Positions 10,703 through 22,634 of a stretch of DNA of 64,000 nt are shown one piece after another (position 1 is the stretch's first letter; each line of letters starts with the position of its first letter). This stretch comes from Elymus sibiricus (lineage: Eukaryota > Streptophyta > Magnoliopsida > Poales > Poaceae), in assembly GCA_039707655.1 (NCBI GenBank), contig CM077676.1:374484114-374548113 (forward strand), read 5' to 3'. The notes under the pieces are model-generated. The model was not told the origin of the DNA, searched no databases, and saw nothing but the letters and a program-made list of their open reading frames with translations. The translations under genes and the position numbers were made by a program.

Positions 10703-12402
10703 TGTAACACCCCAAAAATTTAATCCATGTTTTTAATAAATAAAATTTTGATTAAAATAAAATTTGGAATTATAATAGGTCTTTTGTTAATTTCAGAATC
10801 TTTTTCTGTTTTCCACTTTCCAAAATTCTTCCCTCCATATAGAATATTTTGAAAATATTGTGGGTTTTGAAAGTTTTTCCTCATACTTTCATTTATATTT
10901 TAAATATCAATAATTATTATTTTCATAATAAAATTTGCCTCAAATAATTCTTTTAATGGCATTTTCAAACTCTGAAATGCTTTTGTTGCACTAAAACTAT
11001 TTCAAATAAATTTCTTTAAATGCCTCAAATTTTTGGGAGAGCCTCTTAGTCCTATAAATCACTTTTGTGCAAAAACCCAACTTGGTATTTTGTAAATTTT
11101 GAGCAAACCTTCCTCTTTTCAATTTTGTCCCATACTTGCTCAAATAATTCTGAAATTATTCCATCTTATAGTCCTTCCACCTAAACACTTAAGTCTTGAA
11201 GAGAAGCCCCAATTTCATCTTGCAAGTCCACCAAATAATCCCCTGTAGTTTCTGTCCAGAACTGAATTCTAATAAAACTTGCACTAGCAAGTTTTTCTTT
11301 TTATCAAACTAACCTCACCATCATCACTAGCACCCAAAGAGACATCATCCTGCCAAGTTGCACATCCAATAAAGTTCCCTAGCTAGCCCTAACATTTCAT
11401 CAAACAGCTTGTGTGCATGACAGCATTCTGCCAAGTCTTGAAACTATACATGACACTAGCTAATATTGCTATACTAGCATGTCTAACAGCCTTGCCATCC
11501 CAGGAGGCGCCACCCTACCAAAAATTAGCTCACATGGGTCAGCCTAGGTTGACCTGGAACTCTGTCGAACACCCTGGGTGCGTGCACAGAGCGTGGACAG
11601 AGCGCGCGTATGACCGCACCAATGCCATGAGCCCCTGCCGCCCTCTGCTTCTTCTCCTCGCGAACGACCCGTCCGGATAGCTTCGTAGGGAAGCCACGAC
11701 GCTTGACGACTCCTCCTCTTGGCCGCTAGTGCTGGCCACCACCGCCCTGCACCGTCCAGTATGCCGCCGTGTTAGGTAAGCCACCGGCCAAGTACCTGGT
11801 GCCAACCAGAGGTAGCCAGCTCAACAGAGCTCATCCGCATCGCACCGTCCTCTCCACCGCCCTCAACGACCACGCCGACCTCAGCTACCTCCTCAAGCCG
11901 CAGTAACGGCCACCGCCGCATTCTACTTGGGGATGGCACCGTCCGAGCCACCTGGAACTCCCCCGAGCCAGCCAGCTCGCCGGGAGCCTAACTACGGACC
12001 ACCGACCCTCCACCAGCCTCAACTACCTCGCCACCGCCCGCGTTCTGCATTCAATGGCGGATACCGTCGCGTCCATCTTCAGGAGCCATGGGAACCAACC
12101 TCACCGGGCTATAAAAGCCACCCCAGGCCACTTTGCATGCATCACCGCACTTCACTCTCCCTCCCTGAGCTTCCTCGAGTAGCGGAACGACCTGGAGCGG
12201 TCGCCTTCTTCATCTTGGCCAGCCACGGCCGCCACCATCTTCCAGTTGATTTCGATGCCACCAGAGCCTCCCCTTCTCCAATTTCTTCACCAAAAGCTCC
12301 ATCTTGACCCCACGGTTCCATACCACCACTCAATTTCACTCGAGATCGACCTCAGGCGAAAGCCCCTTCTCAACCGACGCCGCCGTCCGCCGAGGAGCTC
12401 GC

Positions 12403-13949
12403 TGATATGTCTCCAACGTATCTATAATTCTTGATTGTTTCATGCTATTATAGTATCAATCTTGGATGCTTTTATATGCAATTATATATCATTTTTTGGG
12501 ACTAACCTATTAACCCAGTGCCTAGTGCTAGTTGCTGTTTTCTTCTTGTTTTTGGCTTTTCAGAGAAACAGTACCATATGAAGTCCAAATGCCACGAAAA
12601 ATTTTGGAAATTTTTTTCTAGACAAAATACACATGGGAAGCTTCGGGAGGAGGCCAGAATCCCACAGGGGCTTCACAAGGCACTAGGGAGCGCCCCAGGG
12701 GCGCGCGCCGTAGTACCTTGTGGGGCCAACATGACTATTTTTGACCTAATTCCACTTCTATAAATACAAAAATATTGGGAAACCCCTAGAGAGCCAGAAG
12801 AGAAAACCTTTCCGCCGCCGCAAGCCTCTGTTCTTCCACGATCCCATATGGAGGCCTTTTCCGGTACACTGTCGAAGGGGGAATCGATCACGGAGGGCTT
12901 CTACATCAACCTTGCTGCCCTTCCGATGATGTGTGAGTAGTTTACCACAGACCTACGGATCCATAGCTAGTAGCTAGATGGCTTATTCTCTCTCTTTGAT
13001 CTTCAATACAATGTTCTCCTCGATGTTCTTGGAGTTCTATCCGATGTAATCTTCTTTTGCGGTGTGTTTGTTGGGATCCGATGAATTGTGAGTTTATGAT
13101 CAGATTATTCACGAGAAATATTTGAGTCTTCTCTGAACTCTTTTATGCATGATTGTTATAGCTTTGTATTTCTCTCCGATCTATCGGTTTAGTTTGGCCT
13201 ACTAGATTTATTTATCTTGCAATGGGAGAGGTGCTTTGTGATGGGTTCAATCTTGCGGTGCTCAATCCCAGTGACAGAAAGGAACATGACACGTATTTGT
13301 ATTGTTGCCATTAAGGATAAAAATATGGGGTTTATTCATATTGCTTGAATTTTCTTCTCTACATCAAGTCATCTTGATTAAGGCGTTACTCTGTTTCATA
13401 CTTAATACCCTAGATGCATGCTGGATAGCGGTCGATGGGTGCAGTAATAGTAGTAGATGCAGGCAGGAGTTGGTCTACTTATCTTGGACGTGATGCCTAT
13501 ATACATCATCATTGCAATGAATCCTTCATAATTATTTGCTTTTCTATCAATTGCCCAATAGTAATTTGTTTACCCACCGTATGCTTATGTGCTCAAGAGA
13601 GAAGCCTCTAGTGAAAACTATGGTCCCCGGGTCTATCTTTATCATATAAAAAACCTAAAATTACCTTGCTGCAATTTATTTACTTTTATTTTAATTAGTA
13701 GTTTAGTTTATCTATTTACCTTGATAAGATTTAATCCTTGCAAATAACCGCTAAGAGGATTTACAACCCTCTTATTCGCGTTGGGTGCAAGTGTTTGCTC
13801 TTGTGTGTGCAGGTGCACTTTAACGGAATTTTGCTTGGTTCTCCTACTGGATTGATAACGTTGGTTCTTAACTGAGGGAAATACTTATCTCTACTGTACT
13901 GCATCTCCCTTCCTCTTCAGGGAATTACCAACGCAACTCACAAGTAGCA
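12403..13949 (+). repeat. N3 5' LTR
   Basis: TG...CA ends (TGATATGTCTCC to CACAAGTAGCA), TATAAATA at 12769-12776, and a GC-rich inverted repeat near 12676-12712 upstream of the TATA box. A 60-base stretch compared by eye with the 3' LTR (13021-13080 and 18501-18560) shows one difference, a G to A at a CpG. Confidence 0.92.
12769..12776 (+). promoter_or_regulatory. N3 LTR TATA box
   Basis: TATAAATA, about 60 bases after the GC-rich inverted repeat. The 3' LTR has TATAAATT at 18239-18246 in the same place. This would drive the full-length transcript. Confidence 0.65.
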
Positions 13950-13960
13950 GGAAGAATTTC

Positions 13961-13978
13961 TGGCGCCGTTGCCGGGGA
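13961..13978 (+). other. N3 primer binding site (tRNA-Asp)
   Basis: TGGCGCCGTTGCCGGGGA is an exact 18-base complement of the plant tRNA-Asp 3' end including CCA, starting 12 bases after the LTR. Confidence 0.88.
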
Positions 13979-14148
13979 GACATCATCAAAATTACCAAGT
14001 ACCTTCCCACAAATTATCATTCACTTGCATTTACTTTATTTACCTTTTATTTGCATTTGCCTCTCGTTTTCATCTCCCCCACTTCTAAAATATTTTACAA
14101 AAACACAAAAATATTTTGTTTACTTGATTGCTTACTTGCTTTACCATT

Positions 14149-14970
14149 ATGGCTAGTTCTTCGCTTGTTACTACTACCCCCGAAAATGAAGTACTTAATT
14201 TTAAACAAAGGGGAGGAGAGAATTTAAAAGATGCTTGGTATAGGATTTGAAATGCTCAAAATAGATCAACTCATAAGCAATCCACTACCGTTTTCCTTCG
14301 AAATTTCTATGTAGGAATCACTACTTGGTGTAGATTTGTTCTTGACACTATTACCGAAGGGAATTTCTTGATGTGTCCCACTTCGAATGCTCTCAATGCT
14401 ATGGAAAATTTAGTGGGTTCACCCCCTATCAATATTAATGAAACGGCATTGACTTTGGAGCATGTTATGCAAAGGTTAGAAGCTATAGAAAACAAAATGC
14501 CTACTATCGAACATCTTGAAAATTTAGATAAAAAGGTCCACAATCATATTACTCAATTTGGTTCCAAGGTGGGGATTGCTTTGAAAAGTCTAAAGGAAAA
14601 AGAGCCAATAATTAATGAAAGGGTAGGCCAAAGCTCCGCTAGGATTGATAAATTGGAAGAAATTATCAAAAACTTGGGTTACGCTTTTTCCTCCGCTAAA
14701 AATATTGATAGGACTCCTCCTAATAATAAAAATTGCAAGTTCTTATGTGTTCCCAAAGTCAAGGGTACCACTTCTAGTAAAGGGAACGAAGATCTTAAAA
14801 TGATTAGCGTGCATCCCAATTTCATTGATATAATTAAGGAACCCATTCATAAAAGTAAAATTCTTGATTTTGTGCCTAGAAGTGTGATGATGAGAAACAC
14901 CTATGTTAAATCTACTAGAAAAAATGGATGTGTGATTGAGGAGTTGGAAACCAAGGATGACAACACTTGA
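14149..14970 (+). pseudogene. N3 gag-like ORF with one in-frame stop
   Basis: ATG at 14149 begins MASSS. The frame is open for 274 codons except for a TGA at codon 34 (14248-14250). N-terminal motifs are LNFKQRGGENLKDAW, then FYVGI and FVLDTITEGNFL, like a retrotransposon gag core. The middle (about residues 95-185) is rich in charged residues with heptad-like Leu and Ile and may form a coiled coil. No CCHC zinc knuckle. The C-terminus ends ETKDDNT. The N6 gag-like ORF has the same anchors (LNFKQ, LKDAW, FYVG, VLD) but is otherwise very different, although the LTRs are alike. Likely a structural protein for particle assembly, now possibly dead in this copy. Confidence 0.75.
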
Positions 14971-16974
14971 AACTATGCATTATGCCTAGCTAGGGGGATT
15001 AAACAATAGCGCTTGTTGGGAGGCAACCCAATGAATAAAATAAATTTTTGCTTTTACCTACTGTCCTTGAGTGTTTGCTTCTGTTATGATTGAGTTTTTA
15101 TGTTTTAATTAGTGTTCGTGCCAAGTAATGCCTTTGGGATGATTTGGAAGATAGTATAATTGATGTTGTTTGGAAAACAGAAAGTTTTGCGTCCAGTGCT
15201 GGAATTTTAATTCTGTACTGGAGCGTCAGAAAAATCTGAAATTTTTACACAGTATTGGTGTATGAATTTCCCACGTTGTACCAAATTTTCAGAATTTTTG
15301 GAGTTACATAAGTATGGATTTTTAATATATCTTTACAGACTGTTATGTTTTAGACAGATTCTGTTTTTGTTGCATAGTTTGCTTATTTTGATGAATCTAT
15401 GGATCGTATCGGGGGGAATGAGTATTGGAGAAGTTGGAGTATAGTAGCATTATGCCAATATTAAATATGAATCAATTTACTACAGTACCAAAAGTTTAAG
15501 ATTTGTTTGTTATACTAACGGATCTCACGAGGTTTCTGTTGAGTTTTGTGTGCTGAAGTTTTCAAGTTTTGGGTGAGACTACGATGGACAAAGGAATAAG
15601 GAGTGGCAAGAGCCTAAGCTTGGGGATGACCAAGGCACCCCAAGGTAATGTTCAAGGAAGACTCAAGCATCTAAGCTTGGGGATGCCCCGGAAGGCATCC
15701 CCTCTTTCGTCTACAATCTATCGGTAACTCACTTGGAGCTATATTTTTATTCATCACATGATATGTGTTTTACTTGGAGCGTCTTGTGAAATAGTTTGTT
15801 TGCTTTTTAATTTGTCACAATCATCTTTGCTGAACACAACTTTTTGAGAGGGACACACATTATTCGTAATTTGTTAGAATACTCTATGTGCTTCACTTAT
15901 ATCTTTTGAGCTAGGCAGTTGCTCTAGTGCTTCACTTATATCTTTTAGAGCACGGCGGTGATGATATTTTAAAGAAATAGTTGCACTCTCATGCTTCACT
16001 TATATATTTTTGAGAGTCTCATGATAGCAATAGTAATATGCACGGGTTATGAATTTGGTCCTGATATGATAGGTATTCAAGAGGGATAAAATAAAAACTT
16101 TCATGTAGATCACTGAATATGATAAATTTGATTCCTTGCAATAATTTTGCGATATTAAGATGGTAATATGTGGGAGGTATTAGTAGATAATTGTGGTTTA
16201 GTAAGAATAATTGTGTTAAGGTTTGTGATTCCCGAAGCATGCACGTATGGTCTGTTGTTATCCTAAGAAGTTGGAGCATGAATTATTATTGGTTGACTTC
16301 CTTTGTGTGGCGGTCGGGGGCGCGCGATGGTTAACTCCTACCAACCTCCCCCCTAGGGGCATGCGTAGTAGTACTTTGCTTCGAGGGCGAATAAACTTTT
16401 GCAATAAGTATGTGAGTTCTTTATGACTAATGTGAGTCCATGGATTATACGCACTCTCACCTTTCCGCAATTTGCTAGTCTCTTCGGTACCGTGCATTGC
16501 CCTTTCTCACATCGAGAGTTGGTGCAAACTTCGCCGGTGCATCCAAACCCCGTGATATGATACACTCTATCGCACATAAGCCTCTTTATATCTTCCTCAA
16601 AACAGCCACCATACCTACCTATCATGGCATTTCCATAGCCATTCCGAGATATATTGCCATGCAACTTCCACCGTTCCGTTTTTATGACACACATCATTAT
16701 TGTCATATTGCTTTGCATGATCATATAGCTGACATAGTATTTGTGGCTCAGCCACCGTTCATCATTTTTATACATGTTACGCTAGCATCATTGCACATCC
16801 TGGTACACTGCCAGAGGCATTCATATAGAGTCATATTTTTGTTCTAGTATCGAGTTGTAATTTTGAGTTGTAAGTAATTAGAGGTGTAATGATCATCATT
16901 ATTAGAGCATTGTCCCAGTGAGGAAAGGATGATGGTGACTATGATTCCCCCACAAATCGGGATGAGACTCTGGA

Positions 16975-17095
16975 CGAAAATAAAAAAATAGAAAAAAAGG
17001 GAAAAAAGAGGCAAAAAAAGAGCCATGAAAAAAAAGAAAAAAAGAAGAAAAAGAAAAAGAAAAAAAATAAATGAGAGAAAAAGAGAGAAGGAGCA
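16975..17095 (+). repeat. A-rich purine tract in N3
   Basis: Low-complexity runs of A with G (AAAAAAGAGG, AAAGAAGAAAAAG). N6 has the equivalent on the minus strand at about 26090-26142, so the tract belongs to the family and is not a poly(A) insertion. Confidence 0.8.
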
Positions 17096-17856
17096 ATGTT
17101 ACTATCTTTTTCCACACTTGTGCTTCAGAGTAGCACCATGTTTTTCATATAGAGAGTCTCCTATTTTGTCACTTTGATATACTAGTGGGAATTTTTCATT
17201 ATAGAACTTGGTTTGTATATTCCGATGATTGGCTTCCTCAAATCCCTGAGGTCTTCATGAGCAAGCAAGTTGGATGCACACCCACTTAGTTTTCATGTTG
17301 AGCTTTCATACACTTATAGCTCTTAGTGCATCCGTTGCATGGCAATCCCTACTCCTCGCATTAACATCAATTGATGGGCATCTCCATAGCCCATTGATTA
17401 GCCTCGTTGATGTGAGACTTTCTCCATTTTTGACTTCTCCTATTTATCTCTATCACCATACTCTATTTCACCCATAGTGCTATATCCATGGCTTGCGCTC
17501 ATGTATTGCGTGGGAGTTGAAAAAGCTAAAGCGCATTAAAAAGTATGAACCAATTGCTTGGCTAAAACCGGGGTTGTTCATGATAAATACTTTGTGTGAA
17601 GAAGATGGAGCATGACTGGATTGTATGATTTTGTAGGGATAACGTTCTTTAGCATTTTTATTTTGAAAGACATGATTGTTTGCTAGTATGCCTGAGTATT
17701 GATGTCTTTATATCAAATTATAGACTATTGCTTTGAATCATTTGGATCTTATTATTCATACCGTAAGAGAGAGATTACATGATGAAACATGATAGGTAGC
17801 ATTCCACATCAAAAATTCTGTTTTTATCATTTACCTACTCGAGGACGAGCAGGAAT

Positions 17857-17870
17857 TAAGCTTGGGGATG
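17857..17870 (+). other. N3 polypurine tract
   Basis: TAAGCTTGGGGATG, two bases before the 3' LTR. The same 14-mer occurs twice more inside the element. Confidence 0.8.
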
Positions 17871-17872
17871 CT

Positions 17873-19428
17873 TGATATGTCTCCAACATATCTATAATTT
17901 TTTATTGTTCCATGCTATTATAGTATCAATCTTGGATGCTTTTATATGCAATTGTATGCAATTATATATCATTTTTGGGACTAACCTATTAACCCAGTGC
18001 CTAGTGCCAGTTGCTGTTTTCTGCTTGTTTTTGGCTTTTCAGAGAAATAGTACCAAATGAAGTCCAAATGCCACAAAACTTTTTGGAGATTTTTTTCTGG
18101 ACAGAATACACCTGGGAAGCTTCGGGAGGAGGCCAGAAGCCCCATAGGGGCTTCACAAGGCATTAGGGCGCGCCCCAGGGGGGCGCGCCATAGTACCTTG
18201 TGGGGCCCACGTGACTCTTTTTGACCTAATTCCACTTCTATAAATTCACAAATATTGGGAAACCCCCAGAGAGCCAGAAGAGAAAACCTTTCCGCCACCG
18301 CAAGCCTCTGTTCTTCCACGATCCCATCTGGAGGCCTTTTCCGGTACTCTGCCGAAGGGGGAATCGATCACGGAGGGCTTCTACATCAACCTTGTTGTCC
18401 TTCCAATGATGTGTGAGTAGTTTACCATAGAACTACGGGTCCATAGCTAGTAGCTAGATGGCTTCTTCTCTCTCTTTGATCTTCAATACAATGTTCTCCT
18501 CGATGTTCTTGGAGTTCTATCCGATGTAATCTTCTTTTGCAGTGTGTTTGTTGGGATCCGATGAATTGTGAGCTTATGATCAGATTATTCACGAGAAATA
18601 TTTGAGTCTTCTTTGAACTCTTTTATGCATGATTGTTATAGATTTGTATTTCTCTCCGATCTATCGGTTTAGTTTGGCCTACTAGATTGATTTATCTTGC
18701 AATGGGAGAGGTGCTTTGTGATGGGTTCAATCTTGCGGTGCTCAATCCCAGTGACAGAAAGGGACATGACACGTATTTGTATTGTTGCCATTAAGGATAA
18801 AAAGATGGGGTTTATTCATATTTCTTGAATTTGCTTCTCTACATCATGTCATCTTGCTTAAGGCGTTACTCTGTTTCATACTTAATACCCTAGATGCATG
18901 CTGGATAGTGGTCGATGGGTGGAGTAATAGTAGTAGATGCAGGCAGGAGTCGGTCTACTTATCTCGGACATGATGCTTATATACATGATCATAGCCATGA
19001 ATCCGTCATAATTATTTGCTTTTCTATCAATTGCCCAACAGTAATTTGTTTACCCATCGTATGCTTATGTGCTCAAGAGAGAAGCCTCTAGTGAAAACTA
19101 TGGTCCCCGGGTCTATCTTTATCATATAAAAAACCTAAAAATACCTTGCTGCAATTTATTTACTTTTATTATAATAAGTAGTTTAGTTTATCTATTTACC
19201 TCGATAATATTTAATCCTTGCAAATAACCGTTAAGAGGATTGACAACCCTCTTATTCGCGTTGGGTGCAATGTTTGCTCTTGTGTGTGCTGGTGTGCTTT
19301 AACGGAATTTTGCTTGGTTATCCTACTGGATTGATAACCTTGGTTCTTAACTAAGGGAAATACTTATCTCTACTATACTGCATCTCCCTTCCTCTTCAGG
19401 GAATTACCAACGCAGCTCACAAGTAGCA
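17873..19428 (+). repeat. N3 3' LTR
   Basis: TGATATGTCTCC to CACAAGTAGCA, 1556 bp, followed by TSD CTCGC. It has a clean GC-rich inverted repeat GGGCGCGCC...GGCGCGCC at 18166-18189 and TATAAATT at 18239-18246. Confidence 0.92.
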
Positions 19429-20790
19429 CTCGCCGCCGGCGACTCCGTACACCTCGGAGGCCAAGACGGGTACACAGAAGGTCGCCTCGACCTCTTGAGC
19501 ATGCCCGTGTGCTCAGCTCCCCGTGGGGCGCTGCCGTTCGCCGGCAATCACCACCGGCAGGAGCCCCTTCCCCTGTTCTCGCGCGAAGACTGGTCAAACC
19601 TGACCAGTGGGCCCGATGGGACCCACTATCAGCGACTCCAGCACACGCCCGCGCTGATTAAGTGAAGGCGTATTCTGAAAAGTATGTTTTCATTATTTTG
19701 AAAGTGTGTTTACATTCGAACCGTTTACTTTTATAGTTTTAATTAAAAAACAGAATATTGACTTGACTAGCCCTAACTTTTTAACCACAACTCTAAATCA
19801 ATTGATTCTTTTTCTCACATTCCTCATTTTTCATCTAGTTTATTTTAGTATTTATTTCAAAATTTTCCAAACAACTTTTTGGTACTGTTTTGAAATTAGG
19901 TGATATTTGCAATATTTTGAAAATAGGAAAAATGGAGGGAAGAGAATTTTCAAAAAAAAAACTTTTGGAGTGCACCCAACCCTTCTACATGATCAAGGCA
20001 AGCATCTTGAACACTTGATATGATGAAAGTTTGGTTGATTGCTTGCTAGAATTTTGAAACATGATTATGTTGACTCAAATGAAATTTGCATATATATGAT
20101 TATGCATATGTGGTTCCTTGTGAGTATTTGAGTTCACATAAACATGAAACATTTATACCACACGTGCCTATGCTTGTTCTGACTAACATGCAGCAAAGAA
20201 TCTGTCACGAGAAAAAGTCTGAGATGGGTCAAGTGTCGGTCTTGGTGTCGATCTTCGGAGGAAATCACTAAAGCAGAAATTGATCATGAATTATGATGGA
20301 TGATTATTATCATTAATGCTGTTATGGACTAACCTTTTCTCATATATGAAATGTTGAGTATCTCATGGGAAGGTTTTACCACCTGGATACTCATGTTGCT
20401 ACTTTCATTATAAGCCCTTTATGAGGTGTCACCTCAGACGCCCGACTGTGGCACGCATTGCAAGACCTTTCGAGGTGTCGCTTCTGACACCCGACTGGCA
20501 TTTTATTTCTTGGAACCCTCGGGAGGTCTAATGCCCGATGTTCCATTTGGCATTTTATTTCTTGGAATCCTCGGGAGGTCTAACGCCCGACGTTCCACTT
20601 GCGCTTTCAGTAAGATTCCTTCGGGATGGTTCTATCTCCTGAAACCCGACTTTAAATTTTGATAATAACATGATTACTTATACTTTGCTAATATCGGTTG
20701 GCTAACCTTTATTTTTCTGTGCAAATATAATACCCACATGATTGCATTAAATTCTTCGCATGGCATTGTAGAACATACTTAAAGAGTAAT

Positions 20791-21005
20791 GGGACATTTA
20801 CATTTTTTCCCCTAACTTTGGCCCGACCTCAACTTTGCCTCTAAATAAAAATGGTGCTCAACTATACCCCTCTTCCGTTAGATGCCGTTATGGTAATACC
20901 CTTCCGTGCCGTTTCCGTCTGGTCAAAGGGGTTTGACCTTCATCTGGATGTTTTGTGGACTTTTTTACCCCCTATGTGCATATGCAACTAACATGTGGGG
21001 CCTAC
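20791..21005 (+). repeat. N4 left terminal inverted repeat
   Basis: Starts GGGACATTTACATTTTT. The first 148 bases (20791-20938) align base for base with the reverse complement of 22051-22198, with scattered mismatches, and similarity continues to about 21005 or slightly further. Confidence 0.85.
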
Positions 21006-21519
21006 CCTTAAAAAAATCTCTCTTCCTCTCTTATTCCCCTGTCTCTGTCCCAGCTGCCGGCCGTGAGGTGAATCTTGCGTCGATACGCCGCCACTCGTCT
21101 CTGGCCGGCGAGCTCCGACACCGGCGAGCCTAGCCCCACCGCGCCCCTACTTTGCTCCTTCTTCTTCACCCCCGGTCCTCTCTCATGCTCACACAACCAT
21201 GCTCACGCTGCCCAGTGCCACGAGCGAGACCTGCGATCATGGAGGTGCTGCTGGAGGAGGTCGGGGAAGGTGGTGCTCCTTGCCGACCAACGCGGCCATG
21301 GCCATGGCCATGGACCTTTGTTTCCCCCTGCCGACCACCACGAGGAGCTCGAGACCGCGCCGCCGGCCGCCATGGATGGGGCCCTGCATCCTAGGCTCGG
21401 TCAACACCACAAGCAGTCGGCGTTCTCCCCTGTCTCCAAATCGAAGAATGAGAGAGGGCATGGAGGTGCATCTATGCCGGCCGGGAGAGCAAGGTGGTGG
21501 GCTCGAGCGCGCATCCACG

Positions 21520-21612
21520 ACGGTCGGCGGCGCGGGCATGCTTCCATGGTGGCTGGCAGCGCGGGCAATGCATCCATGGCGGCCGGTGGTGCGGGCATGC
21601 ATCCACGGAGGG
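21520..21612 (+). repeat. Degenerate 30-bp tandem repeat inside N4
   Basis: Three near-adjacent units of about 30 bases sharing GCGGGCATGC(T/A)TCCATGG-type sequence. They create overlapping open frames on both strands, which I do not treat as genes. Confidence 0.65.
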
Positions 21613-21985
21613 ATTCAGATCTCGGGGGAAACCGGTAGCACGGCAGGGGCACGACCACGGTGGAGCTCCGTCGATGCACGTGCTCAAGCCGTCGCCGGCG
21701 TGCCCAAGCTTAGTAGTTTAATTGCTTATTAGGTTAATTTCCTATTTGCTAGGTGGGACCCCTGCGTGACCTAATTAACTTAGATTAATTGCCTATTAGC
21801 TTAACACACTGTCCCAATCAGCCTCTGTTAGGTGGGCCACCTCTCTAAATAATTTGTTAAACTAGTTACAAAAAAAATTAAAGCACCAAACATGGGCCCA
21901 TGTGACTTTCAGACAGGGTCCCACTTGTCATCCACTATGAGCTTGTCCCACATGTAGGTGACATATGGAGAGTTTTTTTCCAACG

Positions 21986-22198
21986 ATAGGCCCCACATGT
22001 TAGTGGCAATGCACAGAGGGGCAACTGTGTCTAGAAAACATCTAGATGACGGTCAAACCTGTTTGACCAGACGGAAACGGCGCGGAGGGGTATTTCCATA
22101 ACGCCATTTAACAGAACAGGGGTATAGTTGAGCACCGTTTTTCTTTAGGGGTAAAGATGAGGTCGGGCCAAAGTTAGGGGGGAAAATGGAATTGGCCC
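21986..22198 (-). repeat. N4 right terminal inverted repeat
   Basis: Reverse complement starts GGGCCAATTCCATTTTCC and pairs with the left repeat. The arms differ at many single positions but not in length over the first 148 bases. Confidence 0.85.
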
Positions 22199-22634
22199 AA
22201 GATTAATTGCATGCATTCTGCCTACTTTTATTATATCTTTTGTTCTTGATGTTTGCGAGTACATTCAAACGTACTCAATGGCTTGTCCCTGCTATTGTCT
22301 TGGCCAGATCATGATTCGAAGAAGAGCGCTACGAAGACACCCCGCAACCTAGGAATCAAAGATAGCAGCCACGCAAGATAGGAGTTATCCAGGTCAGCTA
22401 TTCCTGTGGGAATGGAACCCCATCCACGTTGGAGACCCACGAGCCACTTTCCATCATCCGCTGTCAGAAATCATCATTGCAATCCTTAGACCTTTATGGT
22501 CTTGTACTCAAATCCTTGTAACTGCTTGGATTCTGTATCAAGGTAGTGTCCACCAGCGAACAGTAATCCTGGGGCTGGTGATGACACGAGGGTCATTTGC
22601 TGGGATTTTATGTCCCAGATAACCGGCCCTGACA

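Larger units (their letters stand above)
14971..17872 (+). other. N3 3' non-coding region
   Basis: About 2.9 kb without a credible ORF. It opens with ATGCCTAGCTAGGGGG and GCGCTTGTTGGGAGGCAA, both also found after the ORFs of N6 and N9. It holds two copies of TAAGCTTGGGGATG (15615-15628 and 15672-15685) that match the polypurine tract, three copies of a CTTCACTTATAT motif (15890-16010), and a purine-rich A tract at 16975-17095. Its tight conservation among elements with different ORFs suggests RNA signals such as packaging; that is inference. Confidence 0.7.
12403..19428 (+). mobile_element. N3: non-autonomous Gypsy-type element in the N2 3' LTR
   Basis: Complete 7026-bp plus-strand element with a perfect TSD CTCGC (12398-12402 and 19429-19433). 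LTRs are 12403-13949 (1547 bp) and 17873-19428 (1556 bp). The internal region of 3.9 kb has a tRNA-Asp primer site, one gag-like ORF with a stop, and a long non-coding 3' part. There is no protease, RT or integrase, so it depends on a helper. LTR start TGATATGTCTCCAACGTATC belongs to the common Triticeae TGATACGTCTCC class, shared with N6 and N9. Confidence 0.93.
20791..22198 (+). mobile_element. N4: Mutator-like DNA transposon with long terminal inverted repeats
   Basis: 1408-bp element absent from the matching place of the N2 5' LTR (near 8869). Flanked by a 9-bp TSD, AAGAGTAAT (20782-20790) and AAGATTAAT (22199-22207), one base different; the empty site reads AAGATTAAT. A 9-bp TSD and long inverted ends fit the Mutator superfamily. 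No transposase is seen, so it is non-autonomous. The interior (21030-21730) is markedly GC-rich, unlike the AT-rich flanks, and looks like captured genic sequence (Pack-MULE style). I cannot name a source gene. Orientation is arbitrary. Confidence 0.85.
6561..22634 (+). mobile_element. N2: non-autonomous LTR retrotransposon with very long LTRs (LARD-like)
   Basis: Plus-strand element with LTRs of at least 3.48 kb around an internal region of only 1393 bp (9310-10702), which holds one ORF and no pol genes. The LTR starts TGTAACACCCC and ends CCGGCCCTAACA or CCGGCCCTGACA. The 5' LTR has lost its first part behind N1. The 3' LTR contains N3 and N4. It is inserted into the 3' LTR of the Copia element N5: GCAAG follows the right end (22635-22639), but the left TSD is off-window. 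The lack of RT and integrase means it needs proteins from another element. Features shared with N10 (LTR ends, primer site, accessory ORF) point to a Tekay/Del-like helper. Confidence 0.88.
10703..22634 (+). repeat. N2 3' LTR, interrupted by N3 and N4
   Basis: Starts TGTAACACCCC at 10703 and ends CCGGCCCTGACA at 22634. Own sequence is 10703-12402, 19434-20790 and 22208-22634, together 3484 bp. It lacks the 640-bp block kept in the 5' LTR, so the original LTR was about 4.1 kb, close to the 4.18 kb of N10. A TATAAAAG box is at 12110-12117. The ORFs within it are short, not shared as open frames with the 5' LTR, and I do not call genes. Confidence 0.88.

Noticed and set aside
11411..11805. Possible host gene between N2 and N3
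   Set aside because: Lies wholly in the N2 3' LTR; the frames have no domain and no support.
13961..13978. tRNA-Asp gene
   Set aside because: Only the 18-base 3' complement is present; it is a primer binding site.
16844..17117. Phe- and Ser-rich minus-strand ORFs
   Set aside because: Arise from the A-rich tract on the plus strand; low complexity.
21075..21732. Overlapping ORFs on both strands in N4
   Set aside because: Products of GC-rich sequence and the 30-bp tandem repeat; no domain, no clear start, several frames open at once.
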